Below, piece after piece: positions 50,001 to 59,157 of a stretch of 64,000 nucleotides of DNA. The notes beneath the pieces were generated by a model, which was given only the letters and a program-made list of their open reading frames with translations, searched no databases and had not been told where the DNA came from. The stretch is from Bacteroidales bacterium UBA3653. Its GTDB lineage: Bacteria; Bacteroidota; Bacteroidia; Bacteroidales; Paludibacteraceae. The translations under genes and the position numbers were made by a program. Position 1 is the first letter of the stretch. Each line of letters begins with the position of its first letter. The stretch lies in assembly GCA_002373505.1 (NCBI GenBank), contig DFKE01000007.1, forward strand, positions 1-64,000. Direction: 5' to 3'.

Positions 50001-50033
50001 TTTTGTATATATCAAAAAAAAGTTGTAACTTTG
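50001..50033 (+). promoter_or_regulatory. promoter of the AlbA_2-type gene and perhaps the restriction operon
   Basis: TTTTG at 50001-50005, 20-base gap, TAACTTTG at 50026-50033. Bases 49988-50033 are nearly identical to 46440-46484. Confidence 0.8.
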
Positions 50034-50072
50034 CACCCGAATAGATAACCAGAAAGAAAAAAAACTACTACA

Positions 50073-51461
50073 ATGAATAACGAGAACCAAAATATCGAGT
50101 ACAAAGAGTCTTGGCGCGATGAGTATGTCAAGTGGCTATGCGGCTTTGCCAATGCACAAGGCGGCAAACTCTATATCGGCATAAACGACAAAGGCGAAGT
50201 GTGCGGTGTGGAGAATGCTCACAAGTTGTCTGAAGATATTCCTAACAAAGTAGTTTCTTTCTTGGGTATTGTGGCCGATGTGAACGTTCTCCATAAGGAT
50301 GGAAAGGAGTATATAGAAATCAATGTGGCTCCGAGCGATGTGCCCATCAGTTATAAGGGCAAGTATTATGTCCGTTCCGGAAGTACTTTGCAAGAGTTGA
50401 ATGGTGCGGCTTTGCAGAACTTTGTCCTTCGGAAGATGGGGCGCTCGTGGGATGAGGTTATTAACGACCGTGCCACACTCAAGGATATTGACCGTGAGGC
50501 GGTTGATTACTTTATCCGCAAAGGAATAGAAGCCGAGCGTGTTCCCGAGGACCTCCGCAAAGCGTCAACGGAAGAAGTGTTAACGAGCCTGGGCTTGGTT
50601 GACGACAACGGAGGACTGACCAATGCGGCTGTTCTGCTTTTCGGCAAGAACCCTCAACGCTATTATCCGAGTGCTGTCTTCAAGATTGGCCGTTTTGGTA
50701 TTGATGAAGCGGATCTGAGGTTTCAAGATGTAATTGAGGGTAATATCCTGCAAATGGCTGAGCGCGTGATGGATGTGCTCAAAGCCAAATATCTGATTTC
50801 TCCGGTTCGTTTCGAAGGAATGCAACGATACGAAAAACTGGAACTGCCCAAAGAAGCTTTACGAGAGATTCTATATAATGCCATCGCGCATAAGGATTAT
50901 ACAGGGCCGGACATCCAGATGCATGTCTATGACAGCAGTATTGAGATTTGGAACGAAGGAGAATTGCCGGAGGGTTATACGCAAGAGACTCTTTTTGCCC
51001 GTCACTCATCCAAACCGCGCAATCATAAGATTGCTAATGTCTTCTTCAAAGCCGGTTTTATCGACACTTGGGGACGAGGTTTCCAGAAGATCCGTGATGG
51101 TTTTGAGGCTGACGGAATCCCTATGCCCAAGGTCGAGAATTTCTGCGGCGGTGTACGAGTGACTATTGAACGAACTGTATTTATGAAGTTGTCTCATGTC
51201 GGTAGTTCTGTCGGTAGTTCTGTCGGTAGTGATGTCACTAGTTCTGTCACCAGCTTTTCACCAGTTAAACTGACTGAAAGACAACAGGATATGCTTGAAT
51301 TGATAAGAAAGAATCCATTCATCTCTGCGCAACAAATGTCGGTAGTTTTGTCGGTAGTTAAGAGAACTATAGAACGAGACCTTGCAGACCTGCAAAAGAA
51401 GGGCATTCTAATCCACGAAGGTAACACCAGCGCAGGTCACTGGGAGATAATTGAAAAATAG
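50073..51461 (+). CDS. schlafen-type AlbA_2 domain / ATP-binding regulator with winged helix
   Basis: The 462-residue protein has an N-terminal AlbA_2 (formerly AAA_4) domain (IEYKESWRDEYVKWLCGFANAQGGKLYIGINDKGEVCGV, residues 8-47), a central region ending in a HATPase_c_4-like part (ALREILYNAIAHKDYTGPDIQMHVYDSSIEIWNEGELPEG near 262-300, then GLGF-like DTWGRGFQKIRDGF near 330), and a C-terminal winged helix (about 405-460). Such proteins often accompany restriction systems and may regulate them or act in defence. A 12-nt in-frame repeat encodes VGSSVGSSVGSD near 378. It lies 68 bp upstream of hsdR. Confidence 0.85.
   Translation: MNNENQNIEYKESWRDEYVKWLCGFANAQGGKLYIGINDKGEVCGVENAHKLSEDIPNKVVSFLGIVADVNVLHKDGKEYIEINVAPSDVPISYKGKYYVRSGSTLQELNGAALQNFVLRKMGRSWDEVINDRATLKDIDREAVDYFIRKGIEAERVPEDLRKASTEEVLTSLGLVDDNGGLTNAAVLLFGKNPQRYYPSAVFKIGRFGIDEADLRFQDVIEGNILQMAERVMDVLKAKYLISPVRFEGMQRYEKLELPKEALREILYNAIAHKDYTGPDIQMHVYDSSIEIWNEGELPEGYTQETLFARHSSKPRNHKIANVFFKAGFIDTWGRGFQKIRDGFEADGIPMPKVENFCGGVRVTIERTVFMKLSHVGSSVGSSVGSDVTSSVTSFSPVKLTERQQDMLELIRKNPFISAQQMSVVLSVVKRTIERDLADLQKKGILIHEGNTSAGHWEIIEK
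51199..51250 (+). repeat. 12-nt in-frame repeat (GTCGGTAGTTCT)
   Basis: Three to four copies encode VGSSVGSSVGSDVTSS; related GTCGGTAGTT strings recur at 51339-51360. Unit length is a multiple of three, unlike the 7- and 11-nt arrays. Confidence 0.75.
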
Positions 51462-51529
51462 CATCGTCTGTCCCCACCGACCGATGAGCGGGACACAAAA
51501 AACACCATCAGAAATAAAAGAACTGAGAT

Positions 51530-53878
51530 ATGGCTGACATTCAACATTTGGCAACATTGACGGAGGAGGATATCAAGTTCCGATATATCACTCCTGCGAT
51601 AGAGCAAGCCGGTTGGCTGAAAGAGCAAATCCGGATGGAGTATTTCTTCACGGATGGTCGTATCATCTCCGCAGGGAGCGAGTACGAGCGTGCTTCACGC
51701 AAGAAAGCCGACTATGTTCTCCAACTCAACAATGATAACCTGCTTGCCGTCGTAGAGGCTAAGTCTGCCACCAAAGATCTCACGACCGGTCTGCAACAGG
51801 CTATCGGCTATGCCGAGATACTGGATGTGCCGTTTGCTTTTGCATCCAATGGTATCGCCTTCCGCGAGCACGATATGGTAACGGGTAAGGAGCGCGATTT
51901 CAATATGGACGAGTTCCCGACGCTTGATGAGCTCAAACATCGTTGGTTTGCGGAGAAACAGCTGAACAACAAGCAGCAGGAAGCGCTGGATGTGCCGTAT
52001 CACTATAGCAAGTTATCGCACGAACCGCGTTACTATCAACGTATAGCCATCAACCGCACACTCGATGCTATTGCTCGTGGCGACAAACGCTTGTTGCTCG
52101 TCATGGCTACAGGAACAGGTAAGACTTTCACAGCTTTCCAAATCATTTGGCGTCTGCGTGAAGCGCATCTGGCGCATCATATCCTTTATCTGGCGGATCG
52201 GAACATCCTGATTGACCAAACGATGCAGCAGGATTTCAAGCCGTTCCAGAAGATCATGACCAAGGTTCAAGGAAAAGAACTGGATTCATCTTATGAACTG
52301 CACATGGCGCTTTATCAGCAACTCGTCACGTATGAAGATGACAAGGAACAGCCGTATCTGCAGTTTGATCCGAATTTCTTTGATTTGATCATCATAGACG
52401 AGTGCCATAGAGGAAGTGCTAAGGAAAACTCCGCTTGGCGCAAAGTGCTGGAGTATTTCAAAAGCGCTACGCAGATCGGTCTGACGGCTACGCCGAAGCG
52501 CAAAGAGGATGCGGATAACTTCGACTATTTCAACGAACCGATTTATACCTACTCTCTCAAGCAAGGTATCGAAGATGGTTTCCTTGCGCCTTACCGCGTA
52601 GCGCGTGTGCATCTGGATGTAGATGTGAACGGCTATATCGTTAAAGTAGGAGAAAAAGACAAGCAGGGCAACGATGTACCCGTGCGTCTATACGAGAGGC
52701 CGGAGTTCGGCAAGCATATCACTATCAACCGCCGGCAAGTAGCCGTCGCCTTGGAAATTCAGGAGAAACTGGAGAAAATGGGCAAATATACCAAGACCAT
52801 CGTCTTCTGTCCTGACCAAGAAGAAGCAGCTACCATGCGTGACTTGCTCGTGCAACTCAACCCAAAAGAGATGGGCAAGAGTCCGAACTATATCATGCGT
52901 ATTACCTCTGATGACGCTAACGGCAAGAAGATGCTCGACAAGTTTATTGACCCGGGCGAGAAATACCCGACTATCGTCACTACGTCCGAACTGCTCTCTA
53001 CCGGTGTGGATTGCAAGACCTGCGGACTGATTGTTATCGACAAAGAGGTCAATTCTATGACGCTCTTCAAACAGATGATCGGTCGCGGTACGCGTATCTA
53101 TATCGATAAGGAGCGCAAAATCAACAAATGGCATTTCGAGATTCTCGATTTCCGGGATGCCACACGTCTATTCTTCGATCCCGAGTTTGATGGCGAACCC
53201 GAACTGGATGTAGAGAAACCGCATACTACCGGACAAAGCAAGCGCAGCACAGGCGAACACAAGAAAGTGAAGATTGAAGGGGAAGAAATGGATGAGGAAA
53301 CGCTGAAAAAGATTCATATCCAAGGCAGCAAACGCGTCGCCAAACTGCATGAGATATACTATGTTATCAATGACGAGGGTCAGGCTCTGGAGATCTCCGA
53401 CTTCCTTGATTTCACCCGCAAGGGCATCCTTACGCGCTTCCCGAAATTCGCGGATTTTGCACGGGTTTGGATGGAGTCCAAACGCAAAGGAGAGATCGTC
53501 GAGGATTTCAAAGACCATGATATTCTGATTGAAGAAGTACGTCGCTCCAATCCTAACCTCGCTAACGCAGATATATTCGATATCATCTGCCATGTGGCGT
53601 ACGATAAGAAACCGCTCACACGGCGCGAGCGGGCGAACAACGTCAAGAAACGCAATTACTTTGGCAAGTACGAAGGACAAGCGCGAGAGGTTTTAGAGGC
53701 TCTGCTCGATAAATATGCCGAACTCGGTGTGCTCTCGCTTGAAGATAGAAATATCCTTTCCCTTGAACCCTTTGCCCAATACGGTACGCCGGTGAAGATT
53801 ACCAAACTCTTTGGCGGACCGCAAGGCTATCAGACCGCTATTCAAGAACTCGAACAACAATTATACGCAGCAAGCTAA
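51530..53878 (+). CDS. hsdR: type I restriction enzyme, restriction subunit HsdR
   Basis: The 782-residue protein is the motor and nuclease of a type I system, translocating DNA and cutting unmethylated sites. The PD-(D/E)xK nuclease is at the N-terminus (KKADYVLQL..LLAVVEAKSATKD, residues about 58-82). The SF2 helicase has Walker A ATGTGKTFTAF near 193, DECHRGS near 290, GLTATPKR near 317 and QMIGRGTR near 512. It is on the short side for HsdR, as is common for the EcoKI-unlike Bacteroidetes form. hsdM follows after 3 bases. Confidence 0.95.
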   Translation: MADIQHLATLTEEDIKFRYITPAIEQAGWLKEQIRMEYFFTDGRIISAGSEYERASRKKADYVLQLNNDNLLAVVEAKSATKDLTTGLQQAIGYAEILDVPFAFASNGIAFREHDMVTGKERDFNMDEFPTLDELKHRWFAEKQLNNKQQEALDVPYHYSKLSHEPRYYQRIAINRTLDAIARGDKRLLLVMATGTGKTFTAFQIIWRLREAHLAHHILYLADRNILIDQTMQQDFKPFQKIMTKVQGKELDSSYELHMALYQQLVTYEDDKEQPYLQFDPNFFDLIIIDECHRGSAKENSAWRKVLEYFKSATQIGLTATPKRKEDADNFDYFNEPIYTYSLKQGIEDGFLAPYRVARVHLDVDVNGYIVKVGEKDKQGNDVPVRLYERPEFGKHITINRRQVAVALEIQEKLEKMGKYTKTIVFCPDQEEAATMRDLLVQLNPKEMGKSPNYIMRITSDDANGKKMLDKFIDPGEKYPTIVTTSELLSTGVDCKTCGLIVIDKEVNSMTLFKQMIGRGTRIYIDKERKINKWHFEILDFRDATRLFFDPEFDGEPELDVEKPHTTGQSKRSTGEHKKVKIEGEEMDEETLKKIHIQGSKRVAKLHEIYYVINDEGQALEISDFLDFTRKGILTRFPKFADFARVWMESKRKGEIVEDFKDHDILIEEVRRSNPNLANADIFDIICHVAYDKKPLTRRERANNVKKRNYFGKYEGQAREVLEALLDKYAELGVLSLEDRNILSLEPFAQYGTPVKITKLFGGPQGYQTAIQELEQQLYAAS

Positions 53879-53881
53879 TCT

Positions 53882-55390
53882 ATGGCAGTAAATAATCTCG
53901 TAAAACGATTGCAGAATGTGATGCGTCAAGATGCCGGTATCTCCGGTGACGCGCAACGTATCGAACAGATGACGTGGCTCTTTTTCCTCAAGGTCTACGA
54001 TGCGCAGGAAGATGAGTGGGAGTTCAAATCGAATGGCACCTTCCATTCCGTCATTCCCGAACCGCTTCGCTGGCGCAACTGGGCAACCGATACCAAAGAC
54101 GGAAAAGCCCTCACAGGAGATGAGTTGCTCGATTTCGTCAATAATAACCTGTTTCCCACGCTCCAGAAACTGCCGTTGATGCCTTCTGCTCCGCGTGCGC
54201 ACTGGATTGTCAAAGAGGTCTTTGCTGATCTGAACCAGTATATGAAGAACGGCGTGCTGCTGCGTCAGGTAGTCAATATCGTGGATGAGATTGATTTTAC
54301 CGATGTGGATGACCGTCACACGTTCGGCGATATCTATGAAGGTATCCTCAAAGACTTGCAGTCAGCCGGCAATGCGGGTGAGTTCTACACGCCGCGTGCC
54401 CTGACGGATTTTATCATTGAGACGCTCAATCCGCGTTTAGGTGAGTCTGTAGCCGACTTTACTTCCGGTACTGGCGGATTCCTCACCTCTGCGCTCAATT
54501 ACTTGGCATCGCAGCGTAAGACGCCGCAGGATGAGGAACTATGGCAAAACTCCGTGCATGGTCAGGAGTGGAAACCGCTGCCGTATCTGCTCTCTATCAC
54601 CAATCTGCTGGTGCATGGTGTCGATGAACCCGATATCATCCATTGCGACTCACTCGGCACACCTGTCTCCTCGTTCCAGAACAAAGACCGCGTGTCCGTC
54701 ATCGCTATGAATCCGCCTTACGGTGGTAGTACCGAAGCATCGGTCAAGATGAATTTCCCGACAGATATGCGTTCGTCCGAAACGGCTGACCTCTTCATGG
54801 TGCTTATCATGAAGCGTCTGTTAGCTAATGGTCGCGCCGGTGTGATTATTCCCGATGGGTTCCTGTTTGGAACGGATGGTGCCAAATTAGCCATCAAGAC
54901 TGCGCTGCTGCGTGAGTTCAATCTGCATACCATCATCCGTCTGCCGGGTTCTATCTTCGCGCCTTATACCAGCATCAACACCAATATTGTCTTCTTTAAT
55001 AACGAGACCGCGGAAGGAGCAGAAGAAGGATTCAAGACCAAAGATGTGTGGTTCTATCGTCTCGACATGCCGGAAGGATACAAACATTTCTCCAAGACCA
55101 AACCGATGCGTCTGGAGCATTGCCAACCTATCCGCGACTGGTGGAACGACCGCAAAGAGATCATCACCACCGATGAAGAAGGCAATGTTCTCGATGAGAA
55201 ATCCCGCCGTTTCACAGCGCAGCAACTCATTGACCTCTCCTGCAATTTCGACCAGTGTAAGTTCCCGAAATCCGAGGAAGAAGTGCTGCCGCCTGCTGAA
55301 CTGTTAGCTGACTATCACAAACGCCGTGAAGCCCTCGACGCACAGATAGACAACACCCTTGCCAAACTCCAAAATCTTCTTGGACTATGA
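53882..55390 (+). CDS. hsdM: type I restriction enzyme, methyltransferase subunit HsdM
   Basis: The 502-residue N6-adenine methyltransferase has the N-terminal helical HsdM domain, AdoMet-binding ADFTSGTGGFLTSAL near 190 (a common variant of the DPACGTGGF motif) and the catalytic NPPYGGS near 277, with EFYTPRALTDFI near 165. With HsdS it forms the modification enzyme. Length is typical. It overlaps hsdS by 4 bp (ATGA), which implies coupled translation. Confidence 0.96.
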   Translation: MAVNNLVKRLQNVMRQDAGISGDAQRIEQMTWLFFLKVYDAQEDEWEFKSNGTFHSVIPEPLRWRNWATDTKDGKALTGDELLDFVNNNLFPTLQKLPLMPSAPRAHWIVKEVFADLNQYMKNGVLLRQVVNIVDEIDFTDVDDRHTFGDIYEGILKDLQSAGNAGEFYTPRALTDFIIETLNPRLGESVADFTSGTGGFLTSALNYLASQRKTPQDEELWQNSVHGQEWKPLPYLLSITNLLVHGVDEPDIIHCDSLGTPVSSFQNKDRVSVIAMNPPYGGSTEASVKMNFPTDMRSSETADLFMVLIMKRLLANGRAGVIIPDGFLFGTDGAKLAIKTALLREFNLHTIIRLPGSIFAPYTSINTNIVFFNNETAEGAEEGFKTKDVWFYRLDMPEGYKHFSKTKPMRLEHCQPIRDWWNDRKEIITTDEEGNVLDEKSRRFTAQQLIDLSCNFDQCKFPKSEEEVLPPAELLADYHKRREALDAQIDNTLAKLQNLLGL

Positions 55391-56904
55391 CCGCAGAGCA
55401 ATTACGTAATAGCATCCTCCAAGAAGCCATCTCCGGTCGTCTCGTTCCGCAAGATCCAAATGACGAACCGGCTGCTATGCTATTGGAGAAGTTTGAGGCA
55501 CGTCGCGCTGAGTTAATTGTAGAAAAGAAGGTAAAACTAAAGGATAATGTGCCATTACCTATTAAAGAGGATGACATACCTTATGAATTACCTGCTGGCT
55601 GGTGTTGGTGTAGGATTGCTCAGTATACGCAAAAGGTCACAGATTTTGTAGCAAGTGGCAGTTTCGCATCATTACGTGAGAATGTAAAATATTATGATAC
55701 ACCAAACTATGCAGTTTTGGTGCGCACAAAAGATTTTCGTGCAAATTTCTCTAAAGATTTGGTGTACACCGATAAACACGGCTATGAATTCTTAGAGAAC
55801 TCAAGGCTATTCGGCGGAGAAATGATACTCCCAAATATTGGAGCTTCTATTGGTAAGGTATTTATTGTACCGACATTGCCATTTAGAATGACGTTAGCAC
55901 CGAATTCTGTCATGACGCGTTTCTTCTTTGATTACCAAAGAGAATGGTTGTATTATTTCTTCCTTTCTCCGTTTGGTCAAGAAACACTTAGTTCAATATC
56001 AAGCGCGACAGCGCAAGGGAAGTTTAATAAAACTGAATTTAAACAAATTCTTTTCCCTCTTCCCCCATTAGCCGAGCAGAAGCGTATCGTGGCTAAGTTA
56101 GAAGAACTGCTGCCTATTGTGGAGCAATACGGCAAAGCCCAAAAGGAACTCGACGAACTCAACACCGCTCTTCCTGCCCGCTTGCGCCAATCTATCCTCC
56201 AAGAAGCCATCTCCGGTCGCCTCATTCCACAAGATCCAAACGAAACTGCTGATGAATTAAAGGAGCAATTGCTGCAAGCAGTTAATAATTCTCCGTTTAA
56301 AAAGAAATGGAACTCCGAACTTATCGAAGATGAGGAACTGCCGTTCGATATACCCGATAACTGGAGACGGATTCGTTTAGGCGATATCGTATATACCCTA
56401 ACAGGATTGTCGTATAGCAAAGGAGACTTGGAGAAAAAAGTATCAAATCCAATTCGTGTATTACGCGGCGGTAATATTCAAAGCGGCTCATGGTGTACAA
56501 AAGATGATGATGTGATGATTGCACCCGAGTTTGTCAAGAAGGATATATTCCTAAAGAAAAACTCATTCATAACTCCGGCAGTCACAAGCTTAGAGCATTT
56601 GGGAAAAACAGCCTTAATACGTGAAGATCATGATGATATTGTAGCTGGCGGTTTTGTGTTATACTTAATGCCGTACGATGATAGAAATGATTCATTGATG
56701 GAGTATCTCGCTTATTTCTTCCAATCTGCTTTCTACAATAGTTTCTGCAAAACTATCACGAATAAATCCGGACAAGCGTTCTGGAATATATCTCGTGAGA
56801 AATTGCTTAAATTGCCCATCCCTCTCCCTCCATTAGCCGAGCAACAACGCATCGTCGCTAAAATAGAAGAACTATTTGAACAGATTGATAAGATAAGTCA
56901 ATGA
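55387..56904 (+). CDS. hsdS: type I restriction enzyme, specificity subunit HsdS
   Basis: The 505-residue protein has two target-recognition domains (about 55-215 and 320-470) and two conserved spacer helices. The two halves repeat: ILQEAISGRLVPQDPN at residues 9-24 and ILQEAISGRLIPQDPN near 274; LPPLAEQKRIVAKLEELL near 220 and LPPLAEQQRIVAKIEELF near 482. The DNA behind the first pair is nearly identical (55413-55460 and 56194-56240), so recombination could exchange a recognition domain. The coding sequence of the recognition domains is more A+T-rich than the operon, as usual for horizontally exchanged specificity modules. Confidence 0.94.
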   Translation: MTAEQLRNSILQEAISGRLVPQDPNDEPAAMLLEKFEARRAELIVEKKVKLKDNVPLPIKEDDIPYELPAGWCWCRIAQYTQKVTDFVASGSFASLRENVKYYDTPNYAVLVRTKDFRANFSKDLVYTDKHGYEFLENSRLFGGEMILPNIGASIGKVFIVPTLPFRMTLAPNSVMTRFFFDYQREWLYYFFLSPFGQETLSSISSATAQGKFNKTEFKQILFPLPPLAEQKRIVAKLEELLPIVEQYGKAQKELDELNTALPARLRQSILQEAISGRLIPQDPNETADELKEQLLQAVNNSPFKKKWNSELIEDEELPFDIPDNWRRIRLGDIVYTLTGLSYSKGDLEKKVSNPIRVLRGGNIQSGSWCTKDDDVMIAPEFVKKDIFLKKNSFITPAVTSLEHLGKTALIREDHDDIVAGGFVLYLMPYDDRNDSLMEYLAYFFQSAFYNSFCKTITNKSGQAFWNISREKLLKLPIPLPPLAEQQRIVAKIEELFEQIDKISQ

Positions 56905-56910
56905 GAATTG

Positions 56911-56930
56911 TTCGAGTCGGATTCGAGCGG
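56911..56930. repeat. degenerate REP-like palindrome upstream of the transposase gene
   Basis: TTCGAGTCGGATTCGAGCGG, related to the right arm GATTCGGGG of the two palindromes within the transposase gene. Confidence 0.5.
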
Positions 56931-56944
56931 AAAAGAAGAAAACG

Positions 56945-58018
56945 ATGACCCAAGATCACGACATATGGCAACCGCAAGAGCCGGGAAAGGCATGGAAAGG
57001 CGCCGGACTCTATCATATCACGCTGAAGATACCATCGTGTAAGCCTTTGCTTGGTAATCTGGTCATTCCTAATGATGATCCGGCGCAAGCGCGAGTGGAT
57101 TATAGCGATTTGGGGCGGGCGGTCTTGGAATATCAAAAGATCAATGCCGCCTATTATCCCGAGATACAGATCCTCCATTATTGCCTCATGCCCGATCATC
57201 TCCATTCTATCTGGTATGTGCGTAAGGCGATGCCTCGCGGCATTGAAGCCGCAGTGCGCGGCTTTTGGCAAGGTGTCAAGAAAGCCGGGCGGGCGTATTC
57301 CCTCCTTTCTTCTCTTCCCCCCGAATCAGATTCGGGGAAAGGAAAGAAACTATTTGAGATAGCGGAGAACTTACGCGGGCAGATAGCCGATGCAGAATAT
57401 GCGGCACTCCCGCCTATCTTTACCGAGATGCCACATATCCGTCCGATGGGACATCGAGATCAACTGCCCACCACTATCCGCTATGTCGACATGAACCCGC
57501 AGCGCCTTGCTACGAAAAAGCTCATGCCGGGATTCTTCCGCGTGCAGGAAAATATCGAGATAGCCGGGCGGGTGTATCACGGCGTGGGTAATTCGGATTT
57601 ATTACAAGCGGCGCTATATATGCCCGTCCATGTGCGGAGAACGATGATAGAAGAGGCGATACATGGCGATGATAAGCGTCTGAACGAGTATATGGATAGT
57701 TGCATCGCTGCTGCACAGAAAGGTGCGATCATGGTATCGCCGTTCATCCACGAGAAAGAGCGCGAGGTGCTTTATTGTGTTCTCGCAGAAGGAGGCAAGG
57801 TGATCTACCTTTCCGATAACGGCTTCGGCGACTATTACAAACCTTCCGACGGCATCTTTGATGCGGTCGCCAACAAACAGGTACTCATCCTAAGCCCATG
57901 GCCGTACGATCCTAAGAAACGGCAAATCTCCCGCGCTGAGTGCATCGCGCTCAATCAAATGGCAGAGGAGATATGCGGCCTTTCTTCTTTTCCCCCCGAA
58001 TCAGATTCGGGAAAATAA
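56945..58018 (+). CDS. REP-associated (Y1) transposase-like protein with DprA/Smf-like C-terminal domain
   Basis: The 357-residue protein has an IS200/RAYT-type Y1 domain: GLYHITLKI near residue 21, the HUH motif LMPDHLHSIW near 80-89, and AGRAY with a candidate catalytic Tyr near 117. It then has TTIRYVDMNPQRLATKKLMPGFF (about 178-200). Residues about 250-357 (GAIMVSPFIHEKEREVLYCVLAEGGKVIYLSDNGFGDYYKP..ILSPWPYD) read like the Rossmann part of DprA/Smf proteins, an unusual partner. Palindromes CCCGAATC-A-GATTCGGG lie in the gene middle and at its end, as is typical for REP/RAYT pairs. It follows hsdS by 40 bp. Confidence 0.8.
   Translation: MTQDHDIWQPQEPGKAWKGAGLYHITLKIPSCKPLLGNLVIPNDDPAQARVDYSDLGRAVLEYQKINAAYYPEIQILHYCLMPDHLHSIWYVRKAMPRGIEAAVRGFWQGVKKAGRAYSLLSSLPPESDSGKGKKLFEIAENLRGQIADAEYAALPPIFTEMPHIRPMGHRDQLPTTIRYVDMNPQRLATKKLMPGFFRVQENIEIAGRVYHGVGNSDLLQAALYMPVHVRRTMIEEAIHGDDKRLNEYMDSCIAAAQKGAIMVSPFIHEKEREVLYCVLAEGGKVIYLSDNGFGDYYKPSDGIFDAVANKQVLILSPWPYDPKKRQISRAECIALNQMAEEICGLSSFPPESDSGK
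57319..57337. repeat. REP-like palindrome inside the transposase gene
   Basis: CCCCGAATC-A-GATTCGGGG, a perfect 9-bp inverted repeat translated as PPESDSG. Confidence 0.85.
57992..58014. repeat. REP-like palindrome at the end of the transposase gene
   Basis: CCCGAATC-A-GATTCGGG, again translated as PPESDSG, followed by the stop codon; pyrimidine/purine flanks (TTCTTTTCC / GGAAAATAAAAGAA) extend the symmetry. Confidence 0.85.
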
Positions 58019-58048
58019 AAGAAAAAAATAAGATAAGCAATAAATACT

Positions 58049-58978
58049 ATGAGTAAAAAGAAAATTAAAACGATTTACTTCGCATCAACCATAGAAACGA
58101 TATCCTCTCTACTCAATGCTCCGGAAGAATGGGATTGTGGTTTAACAGAAATGTTACAAGAAAAAATTGAATGGTCAGAAGTCAACCCGGAAACAATCAT
58201 CCCTAAACTAGAATTGCGTAAATTTACGAAAAGTATTAAAGACAAAGAAGTGCGGCTTGATGTAATGAAGTTTTTATTTGATTATGCGGAATACTATTTC
58301 ATAGATGGAGCCGAGAAACTTAGCCATGCTAGATTGGGAAATGTTTTTCAAGAAAGTGAAGCCAAAGAGATCACCACAGAGTATATTCGCGAATTCCGCA
58401 CTGAATTATCTACGCAGATTAGTCAAATTGAAAAAACAGGTATGTATTCCGGTAATAGGTTCAGCAAGTTAGAAAAACAAGTCGCACAACTAACGGAAGA
58501 GAACGAACAATATAAAAAAGCGAACAAATTTCTCCAAGATAAAATAGATCGGTTTGAAAATCCACATAAGTATGGTAAGTTTATTCCTGCGGAATTAAAC
58601 AATCGGATATTTGCAGAAATAATGCGGTATCTGCAATCAAAGCAGTTGGTATTACCTTTGTATCCTGAGAAAGATTATACGCGTGGTATTAGTTGTTACC
58701 AATGGTACGGTTCTTGTGCTCTATTCGGCTATTTTGTTTGGAAACTAAATCAAGAATTCGACCTCAATGAAGCAAGAGATTTGTTGAATTGGCAAGTCTT
58801 CGAAACGGCTATCAATAATTACGACAAACTAATTAATGAAGCTAGAAAGGCAGTATCAAGATTTAGAAAAGATGATACAACATTACTCCCTGCAAAGGCT
58901 GATATAATCGAAGAAGCAATAAGATATGGCAACGGAGATATGAAAAATGCCGAGATCCGAAAGAATCTGAATCTATGA
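58049..58978 (+). CDS. hypothetical coiled-coil protein downstream of the transposase
   Basis: The 309-residue cytoplasmic protein MSKKKIKTIYFASTIETISS is not recognised. It is A+T-rich and charged. Residues about 108-170 look like a coiled coil (TEYIREFRTELSTQISQIEKTG..FSKLEKQVAQLTEENEQYKKANKFLQDKIDRFE). The part after 175 (KFIPAELNNRIFAEIMRYLQSKQLVLPLYPEKDYTRGISCYQWYGSCALFGYFVWKLN) has several Trp and Tyr residues and no known motif. It lies 30 bases after the Y1 protein. Possibly mobile-element or defence cargo. Confidence 0.75.
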   Translation: MSKKKIKTIYFASTIETISSLLNAPEEWDCGLTEMLQEKIEWSEVNPETIIPKLELRKFTKSIKDKEVRLDVMKFLFDYAEYYFIDGAEKLSHARLGNVFQESEAKEITTEYIREFRTELSTQISQIEKTGMYSGNRFSKLEKQVAQLTEENEQYKKANKFLQDKIDRFENPHKYGKFIPAELNNRIFAEIMRYLQSKQLVLPLYPEKDYTRGISCYQWYGSCALFGYFVWKLNQEFDLNEARDLLNWQVFETAINNYDKLINEARKAVSRFRKDDTTLLPAKADIIEEAIRYGNGDMKNAEIRKNLNL

Positions 58979-58980
58979 GT

Positions 58981-59099
58981 CGAATATTAATCGAATATAT
59001 TTTGCACAAAAAGCGAATACCAACCGAATACTTTTTTAGCTTCATCCGAATACCAATCGAATATACATCTTGCCTCATACCCATCATAACCGAATAAGG
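58981..59099. repeat. 11-nt phased CGAATA array
   Basis: CGAATA occurs at 58981, 58992, 59014, 59025, 59047, 59058 and 59091, every one on an 11-base grid. Pairs are separated by 33 bases. The array starts right after the stop codon at 58978 and ends about 60 bases before a -7 box. Confidence 0.92.
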
Positions 59100-59157
59100 T
59101 TCACAAGTGTTCCATAACTTCATCGGAACTACTCGTCATAATTCAAAAAAAAGCAGT

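Noticed and set aside
51199..51360. 12-nt repeat as part of the heptamer/11-mer system
   Set aside because: Unit is a multiple of three and codon-aligned, so it is better explained as an ordinary protein repeat.
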